This document shows, one piece after another, positions 54,274 to 63,513 of a DNA stretch of 64,000 bases. Positions within the stretch are counted from its first letter, which is position 1, and the number at the start of each line of letters is the position of its first letter. The translations under genes and the position numbers were made by a program. The notes beneath the pieces were generated by a model. That model had not been told where the DNA came from. It was given only the letters and a program-made list of their open reading frames with translations, and did no database searches. The stretch comes from Pseudomonas baltica. Lineage in GTDB: Bacteria > Pseudomonadota > Gammaproteobacteria > Pseudomonadales > Pseudomonadaceae. Where the stretch lies: NCBI RefSeq assembly GCF_031880315.1, contig NZ_CP134771.1, forward strand, positions 3,312,501 through 3,376,500. The letters run 5' to 3'.

Positions 54274-55002
54274 TCAGAAGCGACCTTTGGGCGTTGCGCA
54301 GGGGATTGGATGGTTTCTGTCCAAGGGGATGAAACGATCCTGTTCGGCGTCATACGCCTTGATTTCACTGGTTTCGATGCTGTAAACCCAGCCATGGATA
54401 AACAGCTGGCCGCTGGCCATGCGCGAGGCCACCGACGGGTGTGTTCGCAAGTGTTGCAGCTGGCAGATGATGTTCTCTTCGGTCAGCACCTGCATGCTTT
54501 CGGCTTCGGTGGTGCAGTTGCAGTTGTCCTCGACCACGATCCGCGCCACCTCGGCATGCCGCAGCCAGGCCTTGACGGTGGGCATCTTGTCGAGGCTCTG
54601 GGGGTTGAGCACTGCGCGCATGGCGCCGCAGTCCGAGTGCCCGCAGACGATCACGTGCTGCACGCCCAAGGCGAGGATGGCGTATTCCAGCGCCGTCGAC
54701 ACGCCGCCGTTCATTTGCCCGTAGGGCGGCACGACGTTACCCACGTTGCGGGTGACGAACAGATCGCCGGGCGAGCTTTGGGTGATGAGTTCAGGAACGA
54801 TGCGCGAGTCGGCACAGGTGATGAACATCGCACGCGGCGCCTGCGCCGTGGCCAGCTTCTTGAACAGCTCTTGCTGCTCCGGGAACACTTCGTGATGGAA
54901 ATGCAGGAAGCCATCGACGATGTGCCGAAGGGCCTCATCGGCGCTCTCGCAACCTTCGTGGCTGTGGGGGGCTGGAACCTTGTCATGGTCGCGGTCGGGC
55001 AT
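54274..55002 (-). CDS. Beta-class carbonic anhydrase
   Basis: Carbonic anhydrase of 242 residues. Zinc ligands C63 in ITCADSRIV, H122 and C125 in GHSDCGAM; D65-R67 is the catalytic dyad. FVTRNVGNVVPPYG is typical. The N-terminus is His-rich (KVPAPHSHEG). It interconverts CO2 and bicarbonate in the cytoplasm. It precedes the SulP gene by 253 bp on the same strand. That gap holds no gene, and neither does the 268 bp on its other side (55003-55270), which only has a degenerate REP core near 55240. Confidence 0.93.
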   Translation of the reverse strand: MPDRDHDKVPAPHSHEGCESADEALRHIVDGFLHFHHEVFPEQQELFKKLATAQAPRAMFITCADSRIVPELITQSSPGDLFVTRNVGNVVPPYGQMNGGVSTALEYAILALGVQHVIVCGHSDCGAMRAVLNPQSLDKMPTVKAWLRHAEVARIVVEDNCNCTTEAESMQVLTEENIICQLQHLRTHPSVASRMASGQLFIHGWVYSIETSEIKAYDAEQDRFIPLDRNHPIPCATPKGRF

Positions 55003-55270
55003 ACTTCATCCTCTCTGACGGTCGGGCCATAGGGTTAACAGGTGAAATACCGAACCTGATGCTACACCCAACCTGGTAATGCGGGAATCTGGGACCCTAC
55101 GGGTCGTTCGCTAGTGAAACTACCGGGTCAAACTTAATTGAACCTGAATAAGAGATATTCAACATTTTAAAGATTGCAATCAGACACGTCCTAAATCTTT
55201 ACCCATTGGATACTGGCTATTGCACACCATTTTTGAAGGCAAGCCTCCTCGCTACAGGTGGGGCTGGACA

Positions 55271-56329
55271 TCAGAGCAGTGACATTTGCTGCCCCGGCGG
55301 GCAGAACGCCGTGCAGTCCAGCCGATAGCCCTCGCGGCGCTCCAGGCCGAAACGCTTGATCGCTTTGGCGAAACGCTGGGCCAGCAATTGCGCGAACACG
55401 CCCTCGCCGCGCATCCGGCTGCCAAAGCGGCTGTCGTAAAGCTCGCCGCCGCGACTTTGGCGGATCAGACTCAATACGTGTTCGGCGCGCTGCGGATAAT
55501 GGGCATGCAGCCACTCCTCGAACAGCGGCGCCACCTCCAACGGCAGCCTCAGCATCATGTAGTTGGCACTCACCGCGCCGGCCGCGTGGGCCTCGGCCAG
55601 CAGGTGCTCCAACTCCATATCGTTGATCATCGGAATCATCGGCGAACACAGCACCCCCACCGGGATACCGGCTTCACGCATTACGCGTATGGCCCGCAGA
55701 CGCGCCTTGGGGGCCGCTGCGCGGGGTTCGAGAATGCGTTTGAGCTCGTCGTCCAGCGTGGTCAGGCTGATCATCACCGACACCAGCCGCTGCTCCGCCA
55801 GCTGCTTGAGCAGGTCGAGATCGCGCAAAATCAACGACCCCTTGGTGACAATGGTCACCGGATGCCGATAGCGCAGCAGCACTTCAAGCAGTTGCCGGGT
55901 CAGGCGTTGCTCGCGCTCGATCGGCTGATAAGGGTCGGTGTTGGAGCCCAGGTTGATGGGCGCGCACACATACCCGCGCTTGCTCAATTGCTGTTCGAGC
56001 AAGTCGGCGGCGTTGGTCTTGGCGATCAGGCGGGTTTCGAAATCCAGGCCCGGGGACATGTCCCAATAGGCGTGACTGGGCCTGGCGTAGCAATAGATAC
56101 AGCCATGCTCGCAGCCGCGGTAGGGATTGATGGAGCGATCGAACGGCAGGTCCGGGGACTGGTTGCGGGTGATGATGGTCTTGGCGGTCTCGAACATCAC
56201 CTCGGTGCCCTGCGTGACCGGCGCCTCCTGGTGCCAGCCGTCGTCCTCGGCCACGGAGCGGTTAGGCGCGAAGCGGTTGTGAGGATTGCTCGCGGTGCCG
56301 CGCCCGCGGGGAGGGAGAGAGGATGACAT
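55271..56329 (-). CDS. PA0069-family radical SAM protein (spore photoproduct lyase-like)
   Basis: Radical SAM protein of 352 residues from the ATG at 56329; TGGAG lies 6 bases before it. The [4Fe-4S] cysteines are C73, C77 and C80 in GCEHGCIYCYARPS. GSNTDPYQPIE and TLDDELKRILEPRAAAP are typical of the group. It is related to spore photoproduct lyase (SplB), which repairs UV-damaged DNA, though it lacks proof of that reaction. A LexA-like box covers its -10/start region, pointing to the SOS response. Confidence 0.88.
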   Translation of the reverse strand: MSSSLPPRGRGTASNPHNRFAPNRSVAEDDGWHQEAPVTQGTEVMFETAKTIITRNQSPDLPFDRSINPYRGCEHGCIYCYARPSHAYWDMSPGLDFETRLIAKTNAADLLEQQLSKRGYVCAPINLGSNTDPYQPIEREQRLTRQLLEVLLRYRHPVTIVTKGSLILRDLDLLKQLAEQRLVSVMISLTTLDDELKRILEPRAAAPKARLRAIRVMREAGIPVGVLCSPMIPMINDMELEHLLAEAHAAGAVSANYMMLRLPLEVAPLFEEWLHAHYPQRAEHVLSLIRQSRGGELYDSRFGSRMRGEGVFAQLLAQRFAKAIKRFGLERREGYRLDCTAFCPPGQQMSLL

Positions 56330-56342
56330 AGGGCGCTCCAGA

Positions 56343-56358
56343 CTGTACAGGCATACAG
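56343..56358. promoter_or_regulatory. LexA (SOS) box of the radical SAM gene
   Basis: CTGTACAGGCATACAG is a perfect CTGT-N8-ACAG match. It lies 13 bp upstream of the ATG at 56329 and overlaps the minus-strand -10 element TATACT (56362-56357), so bound LexA would block transcription. Confidence 0.72.
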
Positions 56359-56455
56359 TATAGCGAAGGTCTGCCATCGGCAAGGCGCCAGCCAGCGGAA
56401 AAACGGCCGACGCTTTAACCGCACGGCCCTCGGCCTTACCGAGGGCCGTCGGGTG

Positions 56456-58501
56456 TCAGCCTGCCAGCCCCATATTGACCAATAACGCCTCGATCCCCGG
56501 CCGCCGACCAGTGAACCGCTCCAGCAGTTGGCCAATCGGCAGTGTCCCGCCTTTGCTCAGAATCAACTCGCGCAGTTGCTCGCCAACCTGCGCCGACATC
56601 ACCCCTTCGCGCCGAAAACGCGCGAATGTTTCAGCCGCAAGCACCTGTGACCACACATAGGTGTAATAACCCGAGGCATAGTCTTCAGTGCCGAACAGAT
56701 GAATAAATGAGTGGGCATAACGCACGGCCGCTGGCACGGGCAGCACCTGCACCGCGGCGGCCACACTGTCCAGCACCGGCATCAGCACCGGCTCGCGTGG
56801 CTGCATGTGCAGACGCAGGTCCAGCAGCGAAAACTCGATCTGCTGCAACATCTGCGTGGCCTGGAACGCGCGTCGCGAGGCCAGCACGCGGCCCAGAAAT
56901 TCTTCGGCAATCGGCTCACCGGTCAGCCTGTGTGCCGACATCAGCGCAACGCTCGAGGGCTCCTGCGCCCATAACTCGAACAAGCTGCTGGGGAACTCGA
57001 CTGCATCCTCGGCCACACCCTTGATGCCTGCAACGCTGCCATGGTCGACCTGGGTCAGCACATGATGCAGCACATGACCAAACTCGTGCAGCAGGTTCAC
57101 CAACTGACTCAGGCTCAGCCGCGCGTCGTCATCGCCGGGCTTGATGAAGTCGCAGCCCAGGTGCGCCAAAGGCAGTTGCAGGCTGCCATCGGCGAATCGA
57201 TGCCGGTCGCGCAAGCCTTGCATCCAGATACCCGGCGACTTGCCAACGCGCGGGTAGAGATCGAAGTAGACGTAACCCAGCGTTGCGTCACCGGCCTGCA
57301 ACTCGAAAACCCTGACATCGCTATGCCAGGTATCGGCATCCGCTACCTCGCCCATTGTTACATCGAACAGTTGCTGTACCAGAGAAGCCAGCCCTTGCAG
57401 GACTGTCGGTACAGCGAAGTAGTCACGGACCGCCGTTTCGGACACGCCAAAGTGCGCCCGACGATACAGCTCCTGATAGTAATCGATGTCCCAGGCTTGC
57501 AGTTCGGGGGCGCCGGCGTGCTCGGCCATATCGCGCAGTTGCTCTAGCTCCGCCTGGGCCGCCGGCCGAATTTCGGCCAGCAAGGCCAGTAACAAGCGCT
57601 CGACTTCTTGCGGCGTATCGAACATGCGGGTGGCCATCGCTCGCTGGGCGTAGCTTTCATGCCCCAGCAGATTGGCCAGTTCGAGCCGCGCGGCAAGAAT
57701 GCGCTCGATGACCGGGCCGTTGTCCGGCGCACCCACCGACGGGCTCTGGTCCGAGGCCTGGGAGTAATACGCCAGATAGACTTCTTCGCGCAACGCACGG
57801 CTGTGAGCATGGGACAGCACGTCCCTGACCAAGGGTGTGCCGAGTGTCAGGCGCCAACCCGCAGCACCCTGCTGCGATGCTTCGTCGGCGAGGGCCTGGC
57901 GCTGAACGGCGGTGAGCCCGGCCAGGTCTGTTTCATCGCTGAAATCCTTGAACCAGGCCTCGTGAGCTGCCTGGGCGTTTTGGCCAAAACGTTGGAACAG
58001 CGTGTTGAGCTCCAGCTGCAAGCCCTGCATGCGGTAGCGCACCTGCTGCTCGTAGCCGATACCGGACAACCTCGCGTCCCTGAGCCAATAGGTCAGGGCA
58101 TAGTGACGCTCAGGGGAATACCCGGCAGCAGCAGGGCTCTCCTGCAGTTTTTGCAGCAGGCCAAACAGGCTGGCGTTCTGCCGCAGCGCGGTTTGATAGA
58201 GGATGACCTGCCTCATGCCAGACTCATAAGCCTCAGCCAGTGCACCCTGATCGGCTTCGTCGGCCAGCCGGGCAAGGGGCATGATCAGCGCCAGCAAGCG
58301 CTGGTCCATATCTTCCAAAGGCTGCATCAGGCCTTCCCAGGTGGGCTCGACCTGGTGTTCGATGAGGATATGCGAGAGCTGTTCGAGATTGCGCTTGAGC
58401 AGTTGCTGGATCGCCGGGCCGACCTGTTCGGCACGGATCCGACTGAAAGGGGGAAGGGCGTGAGAGCTGAGCAGCGGGTTGTCGTTCATGTTCGTGTCCA
58501 T
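56456..58501 (-). CDS. M3-family oligopeptidase, PrlC paralogue
   Basis: Zinc oligopeptidase of 681 residues. The zinc site is intact: H472-E-F-G-H476 in LLHEFGHVLHH, with E502 in DAVEFPSS. It starts NDNPLLSSHALPPFSRIRAE, close to PrlC's SANNPLLQSYDLPPFSAIRP, and aligns along its full length, but it is clearly diverged. No ribosome site is obvious; a second ATG is four codons later. It is a cytoplasmic peptidase cutting short peptides. It lies directly next to prlC-yheV, so it looks like a tandem duplication. Confidence 0.88.
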   Translation of the reverse strand: MDTNMNDNPLLSSHALPPFSRIRAEQVGPAIQQLLKRNLEQLSHILIEHQVEPTWEGLMQPLEDMDQRLLALIMPLARLADEADQGALAEAYESGMRQVILYQTALRQNASLFGLLQKLQESPAAAGYSPERHYALTYWLRDARLSGIGYEQQVRYRMQGLQLELNTLFQRFGQNAQAAHEAWFKDFSDETDLAGLTAVQRQALADEASQQGAAGWRLTLGTPLVRDVLSHAHSRALREEVYLAYYSQASDQSPSVGAPDNGPVIERILAARLELANLLGHESYAQRAMATRMFDTPQEVERLLLALLAEIRPAAQAELEQLRDMAEHAGAPELQAWDIDYYQELYRRAHFGVSETAVRDYFAVPTVLQGLASLVQQLFDVTMGEVADADTWHSDVRVFELQAGDATLGYVYFDLYPRVGKSPGIWMQGLRDRHRFADGSLQLPLAHLGCDFIKPGDDDARLSLSQLVNLLHEFGHVLHHVLTQVDHGSVAGIKGVAEDAVEFPSSLFELWAQEPSSVALMSAHRLTGEPIAEEFLGRVLASRRAFQATQMLQQIEFSLLDLRLHMQPREPVLMPVLDSVAAAVQVLPVPAAVRYAHSFIHLFGTEDYASGYYTYVWSQVLAAETFARFRREGVMSAQVGEQLRELILSKGGTLPIGQLLERFTGRRPGIEALLVNMGLAG

Positions 58502-58572
58502 TCGGGTGGGGCACCAGAATGGGGACGCGCAAGGGGTGATCGGTATTGGCCATATACCGCAGATGAATCAAT

Positions 58573-58601
58573 GAAAACGGCAGCCCAAGGCTGCCGTTTT
58601 C
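58573..58601 (-). terminator. Rho-independent terminator of prlC-yheV
   Basis: GAAAACGGCAGCC / GGCTGCCGTTTTC, a perfect 13-bp stem with a CAA loop. On the minus strand it ends in a T-run inside the stem, 7 bases after the yheV stop. It separates the operon from the second oligopeptidase gene. Confidence 0.82.
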
Positions 58602-58607
58602 AGGGTA

Positions 58608-58871
58608 TCACTCAGCGGGTTTTTTCAGCTTCGGATTCGGGAAGAACTGCACGACCTGGACTTTCGGGTTGGCCACCTTCGGCGCCGGCTTGTTGACCCG
58701 CGTCCCCAGTTCGCTCGGCACCGAGTTGCCTTGCTCGTTGAGGGTGTCGGCATAGCCACAGGCCACACATTCCCGGTGGGGAACGTCATCGACGCTCCAC
58801 ATCATCAGTTTGTCCGGCTCGCTGCACGCCGGGCACACTGCCCCGGCGATAAAGCGCTTCTTGGTGATCAT
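58608..58871 (-). CDS. YheV-family zinc-ribbon protein
   Basis: DUF2387/YheV protein of 87 residues. Four cysteines form a ribbon: CPAC at 13-16 and CVAC near 35-38, with MMWSVDDVPHRE between. The C-terminus is Lys/Pro-rich. It starts within the prlC stop (4-bp overlap) and is translationally coupled. YheV commonly sits beside prlC; function unknown. Confidence 0.87.
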   Translation of the reverse strand: MITKKRFIAGAVCPACSEPDKLMMWSVDDVPHRECVACGYADTLNEQGNSVPSELGTRVNKPAPKVANPKVQVVQFFPNPKLKKPAE

Positions 58872-60919
58872 GCCGCCGCGTCCTCGCTCAAGCCGCTATG
58901 GCGCAGCAACGCATCGATGGAAGGCTCGCGACCGCGGAAGTCGACGAACAGCACCATCGGCGCCTGAGAACCGCCGCGGGCCAGGATGGCTTCACGGAAG
59001 GCACGCCCTGTCTGCTCGTTGAGCACGCCTTCTTCCTCGAACTTGGAGAACGCATCCGCCGACAGCACTTCAGCCCACTTGTAGCTGTAGTAACCCGCCG
59101 CGTAACCGCCGGCGAAGATGTGCGCGAAGCTGTTAGGGAAGCGGTTGTAGGCCGGTGGACGCATGACCGAGACTTCGTCGCGAATACCTTCCAGCACTTG
59201 CGCCACGCTGCGGCCATCGCCGTGGGTGGCGTGCATCTCGAAGTCGAACAGCGAGAACTCCAGCTGGCGGACCATCATCAAGCCGGACTGGAAGTTCTTG
59301 GCGGCGAGCATTTTTTCCAGCAGGTCCTGGGGCAAGGCTTCGCCGGTCTCGTAGTGACCAGAGATCAGCGCCAGGCCCTCGGGCTCCCAGCACCAGTTTT
59401 CCATGAACTGGCTCGGCAGCTCGACCGCATCCCAGGCCACGCCGTTGATGCCGGATACCCCAGCATGCTCGACGCGGGTCAGCAGGTGATGCAGGCCATG
59501 GCCGAATTCGTGGAACAGCGTGGTGACTTCATCGTGGGTCAGCAACGCGGGCTTGCCGGCATCGGCGGGGGTGAAGTTGCACACCAGGTTGGCCACCGGG
59601 CTCTGCAACACGCCGTCCAGGGTGCGGCGACGATCGCGGGCGCCGTCCATCCAGGCCCCGCCACGCTTGTTGGCGCGGGCATACAGGTCGAAGAAGAAGC
59701 GCCCGACGTGCTGGCCGTTTTCCTTGATCTCGAACAGACGTACGTCCGGGTGCCAGGTGTCGAAGCCTTTTTGCTCGGCAATCTCGATGCCGTACAAGCG
59801 TTGCACGATAGAGAACAGACCGCCGAGCACCTTGTCGATCGGGAAGTACGCACGCAGGGCTTCCTGAGACACGCTGTAGCGCTGCTCGCGCAGTTTTTCG
59901 CCGTAGAAGCCGCTGTCCCAGCTTTGCAGATCGGCGCAGCCCTGCTCGGCGGCATAGGCCCGCAGCTGTTGCAGGTCCTGCGCAGCGAACGGCTTGCTGC
60001 GCTTGGCCAGATCGCGCAGGAAGCTCAGCACCTGATCGCTGGACTCGGCCATCTTGGTGGCCAGGCTCAGTTCGGCGAAGTTGGCGTAGCCCAGCAGGCT
60101 GGCCAGCTCCTGGCGCAGGTCGAGGATCTGCTCCATGACCGGGCCGTTGTCGTTCTGGCCGGCATTCGGGCCCTGATCCGAGGCGCGGGTGCAGTAGGCC
60201 GCGTAGACCTCTTCACGCAGTGCGCGGTCATGGGCGTAGGTCATCACCGCGTAGTAGCTGGGGAACTCGAGGTTGATCAGCCAGCCGTCGAGGTCCTTGG
60301 CCTTGGCCGCCGCGGCCATTTGCGCCTTGGCCGAGTCGGTCAGGCCGGCGAGCTTGGCCTCGTCAGTGACGTGCTTGGTCCAGGCCTGAGTGGCGTCCAG
60401 CAACTGGTTGGAGAATTTGCTGCCAAGCTCCGAGAGGGTACTCTGCACTTCGGCATAGCGCTTCTGCTGCTCAGGCGGCAGGTCGATGCCCGACAGGCGG
60501 AAATCGCGCAGCGAATGCTCGAGGATGGTTTTCTGGGCGATGTCGAAGCCCGCCGCTTCAGGGCCATTGGCCAGTGCTTCGAAGGCCTGGAACAGCTGGC
60601 GATTCTGGCCCATCTCGGTGGAGTAGGCGCTCAGTGCAGGCAGGCAGCCTTCGTAGGCCTGGCGCAGTTCAGGGCTGTTGCACACGGCATTGAGGTGGCT
60701 GACCGGGCTCCAGGCGGCGCCCAAACGGTCGTTGAGTTCGTCCATGGCCAGCACCAGGCCGGCCCAGGTCGGTTGGCTGCCCTGGTTGGCCAGCAGCTCG
60801 GCGATGGCTTTGCGGTTGTCGGCCAGGATCTGTTCAATCGCTGGTTGCACGTGCTCTGGACGGATCGCAGAGAACGGTGGCAGGTCGTAGGACTGCAGAA
60901 GCGGATTGTTCGCGCTCAC
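58868..60919 (-). CDS. prlC: Oligopeptidase A
   Basis: M3 zinc peptidase of 683 residues. The zinc site is H470-E-F-G-H474 in LFHEFGHGLHH with E500 in DAVELPSQF. GGAWMDGARDRRR is the usual PrlC loop. It degrades oligopeptides and signal-peptide remnants in the cytoplasm. Coupled to yheV. Divergent from the gamma-carbonic-anhydrase gene with 91 bp between. Confidence 0.94.
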   Translation of the reverse strand: MSANNPLLQSYDLPPFSAIRPEHVQPAIEQILADNRKAIAELLANQGSQPTWAGLVLAMDELNDRLGAAWSPVSHLNAVCNSPELRQAYEGCLPALSAYSTEMGQNRQLFQAFEALANGPEAAGFDIAQKTILEHSLRDFRLSGIDLPPEQQKRYAEVQSTLSELGSKFSNQLLDATQAWTKHVTDEAKLAGLTDSAKAQMAAAAKAKDLDGWLINLEFPSYYAVMTYAHDRALREEVYAAYCTRASDQGPNAGQNDNGPVMEQILDLRQELASLLGYANFAELSLATKMAESSDQVLSFLRDLAKRSKPFAAQDLQQLRAYAAEQGCADLQSWDSGFYGEKLREQRYSVSQEALRAYFPIDKVLGGLFSIVQRLYGIEIAEQKGFDTWHPDVRLFEIKENGQHVGRFFFDLYARANKRGGAWMDGARDRRRTLDGVLQSPVANLVCNFTPADAGKPALLTHDEVTTLFHEFGHGLHHLLTRVEHAGVSGINGVAWDAVELPSQFMENWCWEPEGLALISGHYETGEALPQDLLEKMLAAKNFQSGLMMVRQLEFSLFDFEMHATHGDGRSVAQVLEGIRDEVSVMRPPAYNRFPNSFAHIFAGGYAAGYYSYKWAEVLSADAFSKFEEEGVLNEQTGRAFREAILARGGSQAPMVLFVDFRGREPSIDALLRHSGLSEDAAA

Positions 60920-61010
60920 GGTTAAACACCTTGGCTGAGAAGAAACACTGGGACATCTTAATTACAATCGACGCTGACCGCAGCTATCGCTATCAAAGAA
61001 GGAGACTATC

Positions 61011-61559
61011 GTGGCCATTCGTACATTCCACAAGCACACGCCAGCGCTGGGCGAGCGGGTCTTCGTCGACCGCTCGGCGGTGGTCATCGGCGATGTCGAA
61101 CTGGGCGCCGACAGCTCGGTGTGGCCACTGACGGTAATCCGCGGCGACATGCACCGCATCCGGATCGGCCAGCGCACCAGCGTGCAGGACGCGAGCGTGT
61201 TGCACATCACCCATGCGGGGCCGTTCAATCCGGAGGGCTTCCCCCTGATCATCGGCGACGACGTGACCATCGGCCACAAGGTCATGCTCCACGGTTGCAC
61301 TCTGGGCAGTCGCATTCTGGTGGGCATGGGCAGCACCGTGATGGACGGCGCAGTGGTCGAGGACGAGGTGATCATCGGTGCCGGCAGCCTGGTGCCGCCG
61401 GGCAAGCGGCTGGAGAGTGGTTATCTCTACGTCGGCAGCCCGGTCAAACAGGCACGGCCGTTGACCGACAAAGAGCGGGCGTTCTTTACCTACACCGCAG
61501 GCAACTACGTGAAGCTCAAGGACCAACACCTGGCCGAAGGCTTCGACCAGAGCGAATAA
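61011..61559 (+). CDS. Gamma-carbonic-anhydrase-family protein
   Basis: Left-handed beta-helix hexapeptide protein of 182 residues from a GTG start; AAGGAGA is 6 bases upstream. Zinc-ligand candidates are H65 (VLHITH), H89 and H94 (IGHKVMLHGC), matching Cam/YrdA. RGDMHRIRIG and QDASVLHITH are conserved. Many YrdA-type members show no carbonic-anhydrase activity. It is followed by a HAD gene 13 bp on, so probably an operon. Confidence 0.9.
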   Translation: MAIRTFHKHTPALGERVFVDRSAVVIGDVELGADSSVWPLTVIRGDMHRIRIGQRTSVQDASVLHITHAGPFNPEGFPLIIGDDVTIGHKVMLHGCTLGSRILVGMGSTVMDGAVVEDEVIIGAGSLVPPGKRLESGYLYVGSPVKQARPLTDKERAFFTYTAGNYVKLKDQHLAEGFDQSE

Positions 61560-61572
61560 GATCGGGACCCTC

Positions 61573-62226
61573 ATGCATTATCAAAATATTCTGTTCGACC
61601 TCGATGGCACGCTGACCGACCCGCGCCTGGGCATCACCCGCTCGGTGCAGTATGCGCTGGCCAAGCTGGGTATCGACGAGCCGGACCTGGTGGCGCTGGA
61701 GCATTTTATCGGACCGCCGCTGCTGGAGCAGTTCATGCTTGCCTATGGCTTCGACGAGGCGTGGGGCTGGGAGGCGCTGAATCATTATCGTGATCGCTTC
61801 AAAGTGACCGGCATTTACGAAAACCAGGTGTTCGATGGCGTCGTGGACTTGCTGGAGACCTTGGTAGCGCAGGGCAGACACCTGTATATCGCCACTTCCA
61901 AGCCGTGGGAATTCGCCCGCGAGATCGCCCGACATTTCGACTTCGCTCGGCATTTCAAGGTGATCTACGGCAGCGAGCTGGACGGCACACGGACCAACAA
62001 GGTCGAGCTGATTAGGCACATTCTCGAGCAGGAACGGCTTGATCCCGTGCATACCTTGATGATTGGCGACCGCAAGCATGATTTGATCGGTGGCAAGCTC
62101 AACGGCCTGGATGTGGCGGCGGTGGGGTATGGGTTTGGCAGTCGGGAAGAGCTGCAGGCCGAGCAGCCGACTTGGCATTTCGAGACGTTGGCCGAGTTGC
62201 GTGGCGCGTTCCTGCAAATGCCATAG
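61573..62226 (+). CDS. HAD-family phosphatase
   Basis: HAD hydrolase of 217 residues. D9 and D11 in LFDLDGTLTD are the nucleophile and acid/base. IATSKP is motif II and MIGDRKHDLIGG is motif IV. The cap between is helical, as in phosphoglycolate phosphatase and beta-phosphoglucomutase-like enzymes. Substrate unknown. Same strand and close to the gamma-carbonic-anhydrase gene. Confidence 0.88.
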   Translation: MHYQNILFDLDGTLTDPRLGITRSVQYALAKLGIDEPDLVALEHFIGPPLLEQFMLAYGFDEAWGWEALNHYRDRFKVTGIYENQVFDGVVDLLETLVAQGRHLYIATSKPWEFAREIARHFDFARHFKVIYGSELDGTRTNKVELIRHILEQERLDPVHTLMIGDRKHDLIGGKLNGLDVAAVGYGFGSREELQAEQPTWHFETLAELRGAFLQMP

Positions 62227-62242
62227 GCCAGCGGCGAGCTCA

Positions 62243-62322
62243 CGGCCCCTTCGCGAGCAGAACTCACTCCCACAGGTGAATGCGGCCAACGTGGGAGCGG
62301 GCTCTGCCCGCGAAGGGGCCAT
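62243..62322. repeat. REP element pair
   Basis: GGCCCCTTCGCGAGCAGAACTCACTCCCACAGG faces CGTGGGAGCGGGCTCTGCCCGCGAAGGGGCC between convergent genes. Confidence 0.82.
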
Positions 62323-62327
62323 CAGCC

Positions 62328-63419
62328 TCAGCGCATCAATTGCTGGAGGAATGCCTTGCGCTCAGCCGCCGGCAACCCGCCCAGGCGTCTGACTTCGGCA
62401 TAAAACGCCAGCCAGTTACCGTTCACCTGCTTGAACACTTGCGCAAACGCCGGCACGTACTGGTCGTACAGCCCGAACGGCAGCAACTTGGCGTTGTTCA
62501 GCGGCGAATACACCCAGGCATCGAACCGCCCCTTGCCGCCCCACTGGCTCATCTTCAGGACTTCATACTGCTGGCGCAGGCGCTGAAACTCCGCCGCCTT
62601 GGCGCTGCGCATGGGATCAGCGCTCAATGGCTGCGCATAGAGCTGCTGCAGGCGCGCGCGTGTCTCCAGCACCAGCTGGGTAAACTGGTCCAGCTGGCGG
62701 CTCAGATCGACGTTGGCCGGCGCCAGCCCCCGCGCCACACGCCATTGTCGAGTGCCTTCCTGCTCAACGAAGGTGGCGTAGGATTCATTGAATTCGGTGT
62801 CGTTCTTCACGTAGAAATTCTGATGGGCCAGCTCGTGGAAAATCAGCGTGGCGAGGCGCTCATCGCCCCAGGTCATCATCGAGCTGATGATGGGGTCATC
62901 GAACCAGCCCAAGGTCGAATAGGCCTCTACGCCCCCCACATAGACATCCATGCCCTGCTGGCGCTGTAACGCCGCCGCCCCTCGAGCCGCGCCCTGGCTG
63001 TAATACCCGCGGTACGCCACGCAGCCGGCAATAGGGAAGCAGTGGGTTTGCGGATTGAGGGAAAACTCCGCCGTCGCGAACACGTTCCACACCACTGACG
63101 GTCTATGGATATCAACATACAACCGATAGCTGCGGTTATCCGGCAGATGCAGGTGCTGGCTGGCGAAATCCCGCGCCGCCTGAGAGCGCTCGAGGCGCGC
63201 GCGCAACCTGGCGTCGGTGGCTGGATCAGCGATGACGGCGGTCACCGGCTGCCGCCCGCGCAGTAGCTGCCACTGGCCGTCCGCCAGCTGCCCGTAATAG
63301 CTCAGGGTGGAGCAACCACTGAGCAGCCCGAGGAGCGCCAAGGGAACCAACACCCGAAAAAAACGGTCGAGTGAGCCAAGGTTTGAGCGTACCAACGAAA
63401 AAAATCCCATCTGCGCCAT
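62328..63419 (-). CDS. Lipoprotein aminopeptidase (DUF2265 type)
   Basis: Predicted zinc aminopeptidase of 363 residues, outer-membrane or envelope lipoprotein (lipobox LLSGC, C36). The zinc site is HELAH (195-199) in LIFHELAHQNFY with E212 in NESYATFVE. PAGCVAYRGYYSQ-like and GGVEAYSTLGWFDDP stretches are typical of the group. GGACAACC lies before the ATG at 63419. The activity is by homology only; substrate unknown. Confidence 0.87.
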   Translation of the reverse strand: MAQMGFFSLVRSNLGSLDRFFRVLVPLALLGLLSGCSTLSYYGQLADGQWQLLRGRQPVTAVIADPATDARLRARLERSQAARDFASQHLHLPDNRSYRLYVDIHRPSVVWNVFATAEFSLNPQTHCFPIAGCVAYRGYYSQGAARGAAALQRQQGMDVYVGGVEAYSTLGWFDDPIISSMMTWGDERLATLIFHELAHQNFYVKNDTEFNESYATFVEQEGTRQWRVARGLAPANVDLSRQLDQFTQLVLETRARLQQLYAQPLSADPMRSAKAAEFQRLRQQYEVLKMSQWGGKGRFDAWVYSPLNNAKLLPFGLYDQYVPAFAQVFKQVNGNWLAFYAEVRRLGGLPAAERKAFLQQLMR

Positions 63420-63513
63420 CGGTTGTCCTGCCCTATGTACAAAATCCGTCCGAGTTGTCAGTCACGACGCTATAGGCGGGCAGGGCACCATGTTGCCTCT
63501 TCGGAGTTTTGCC

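Noticed and set aside
58898..60925. 675-residue open frame opposite prlC
   Set aside because: Same reason; the prlC frame carries the zinc site and family signatures.
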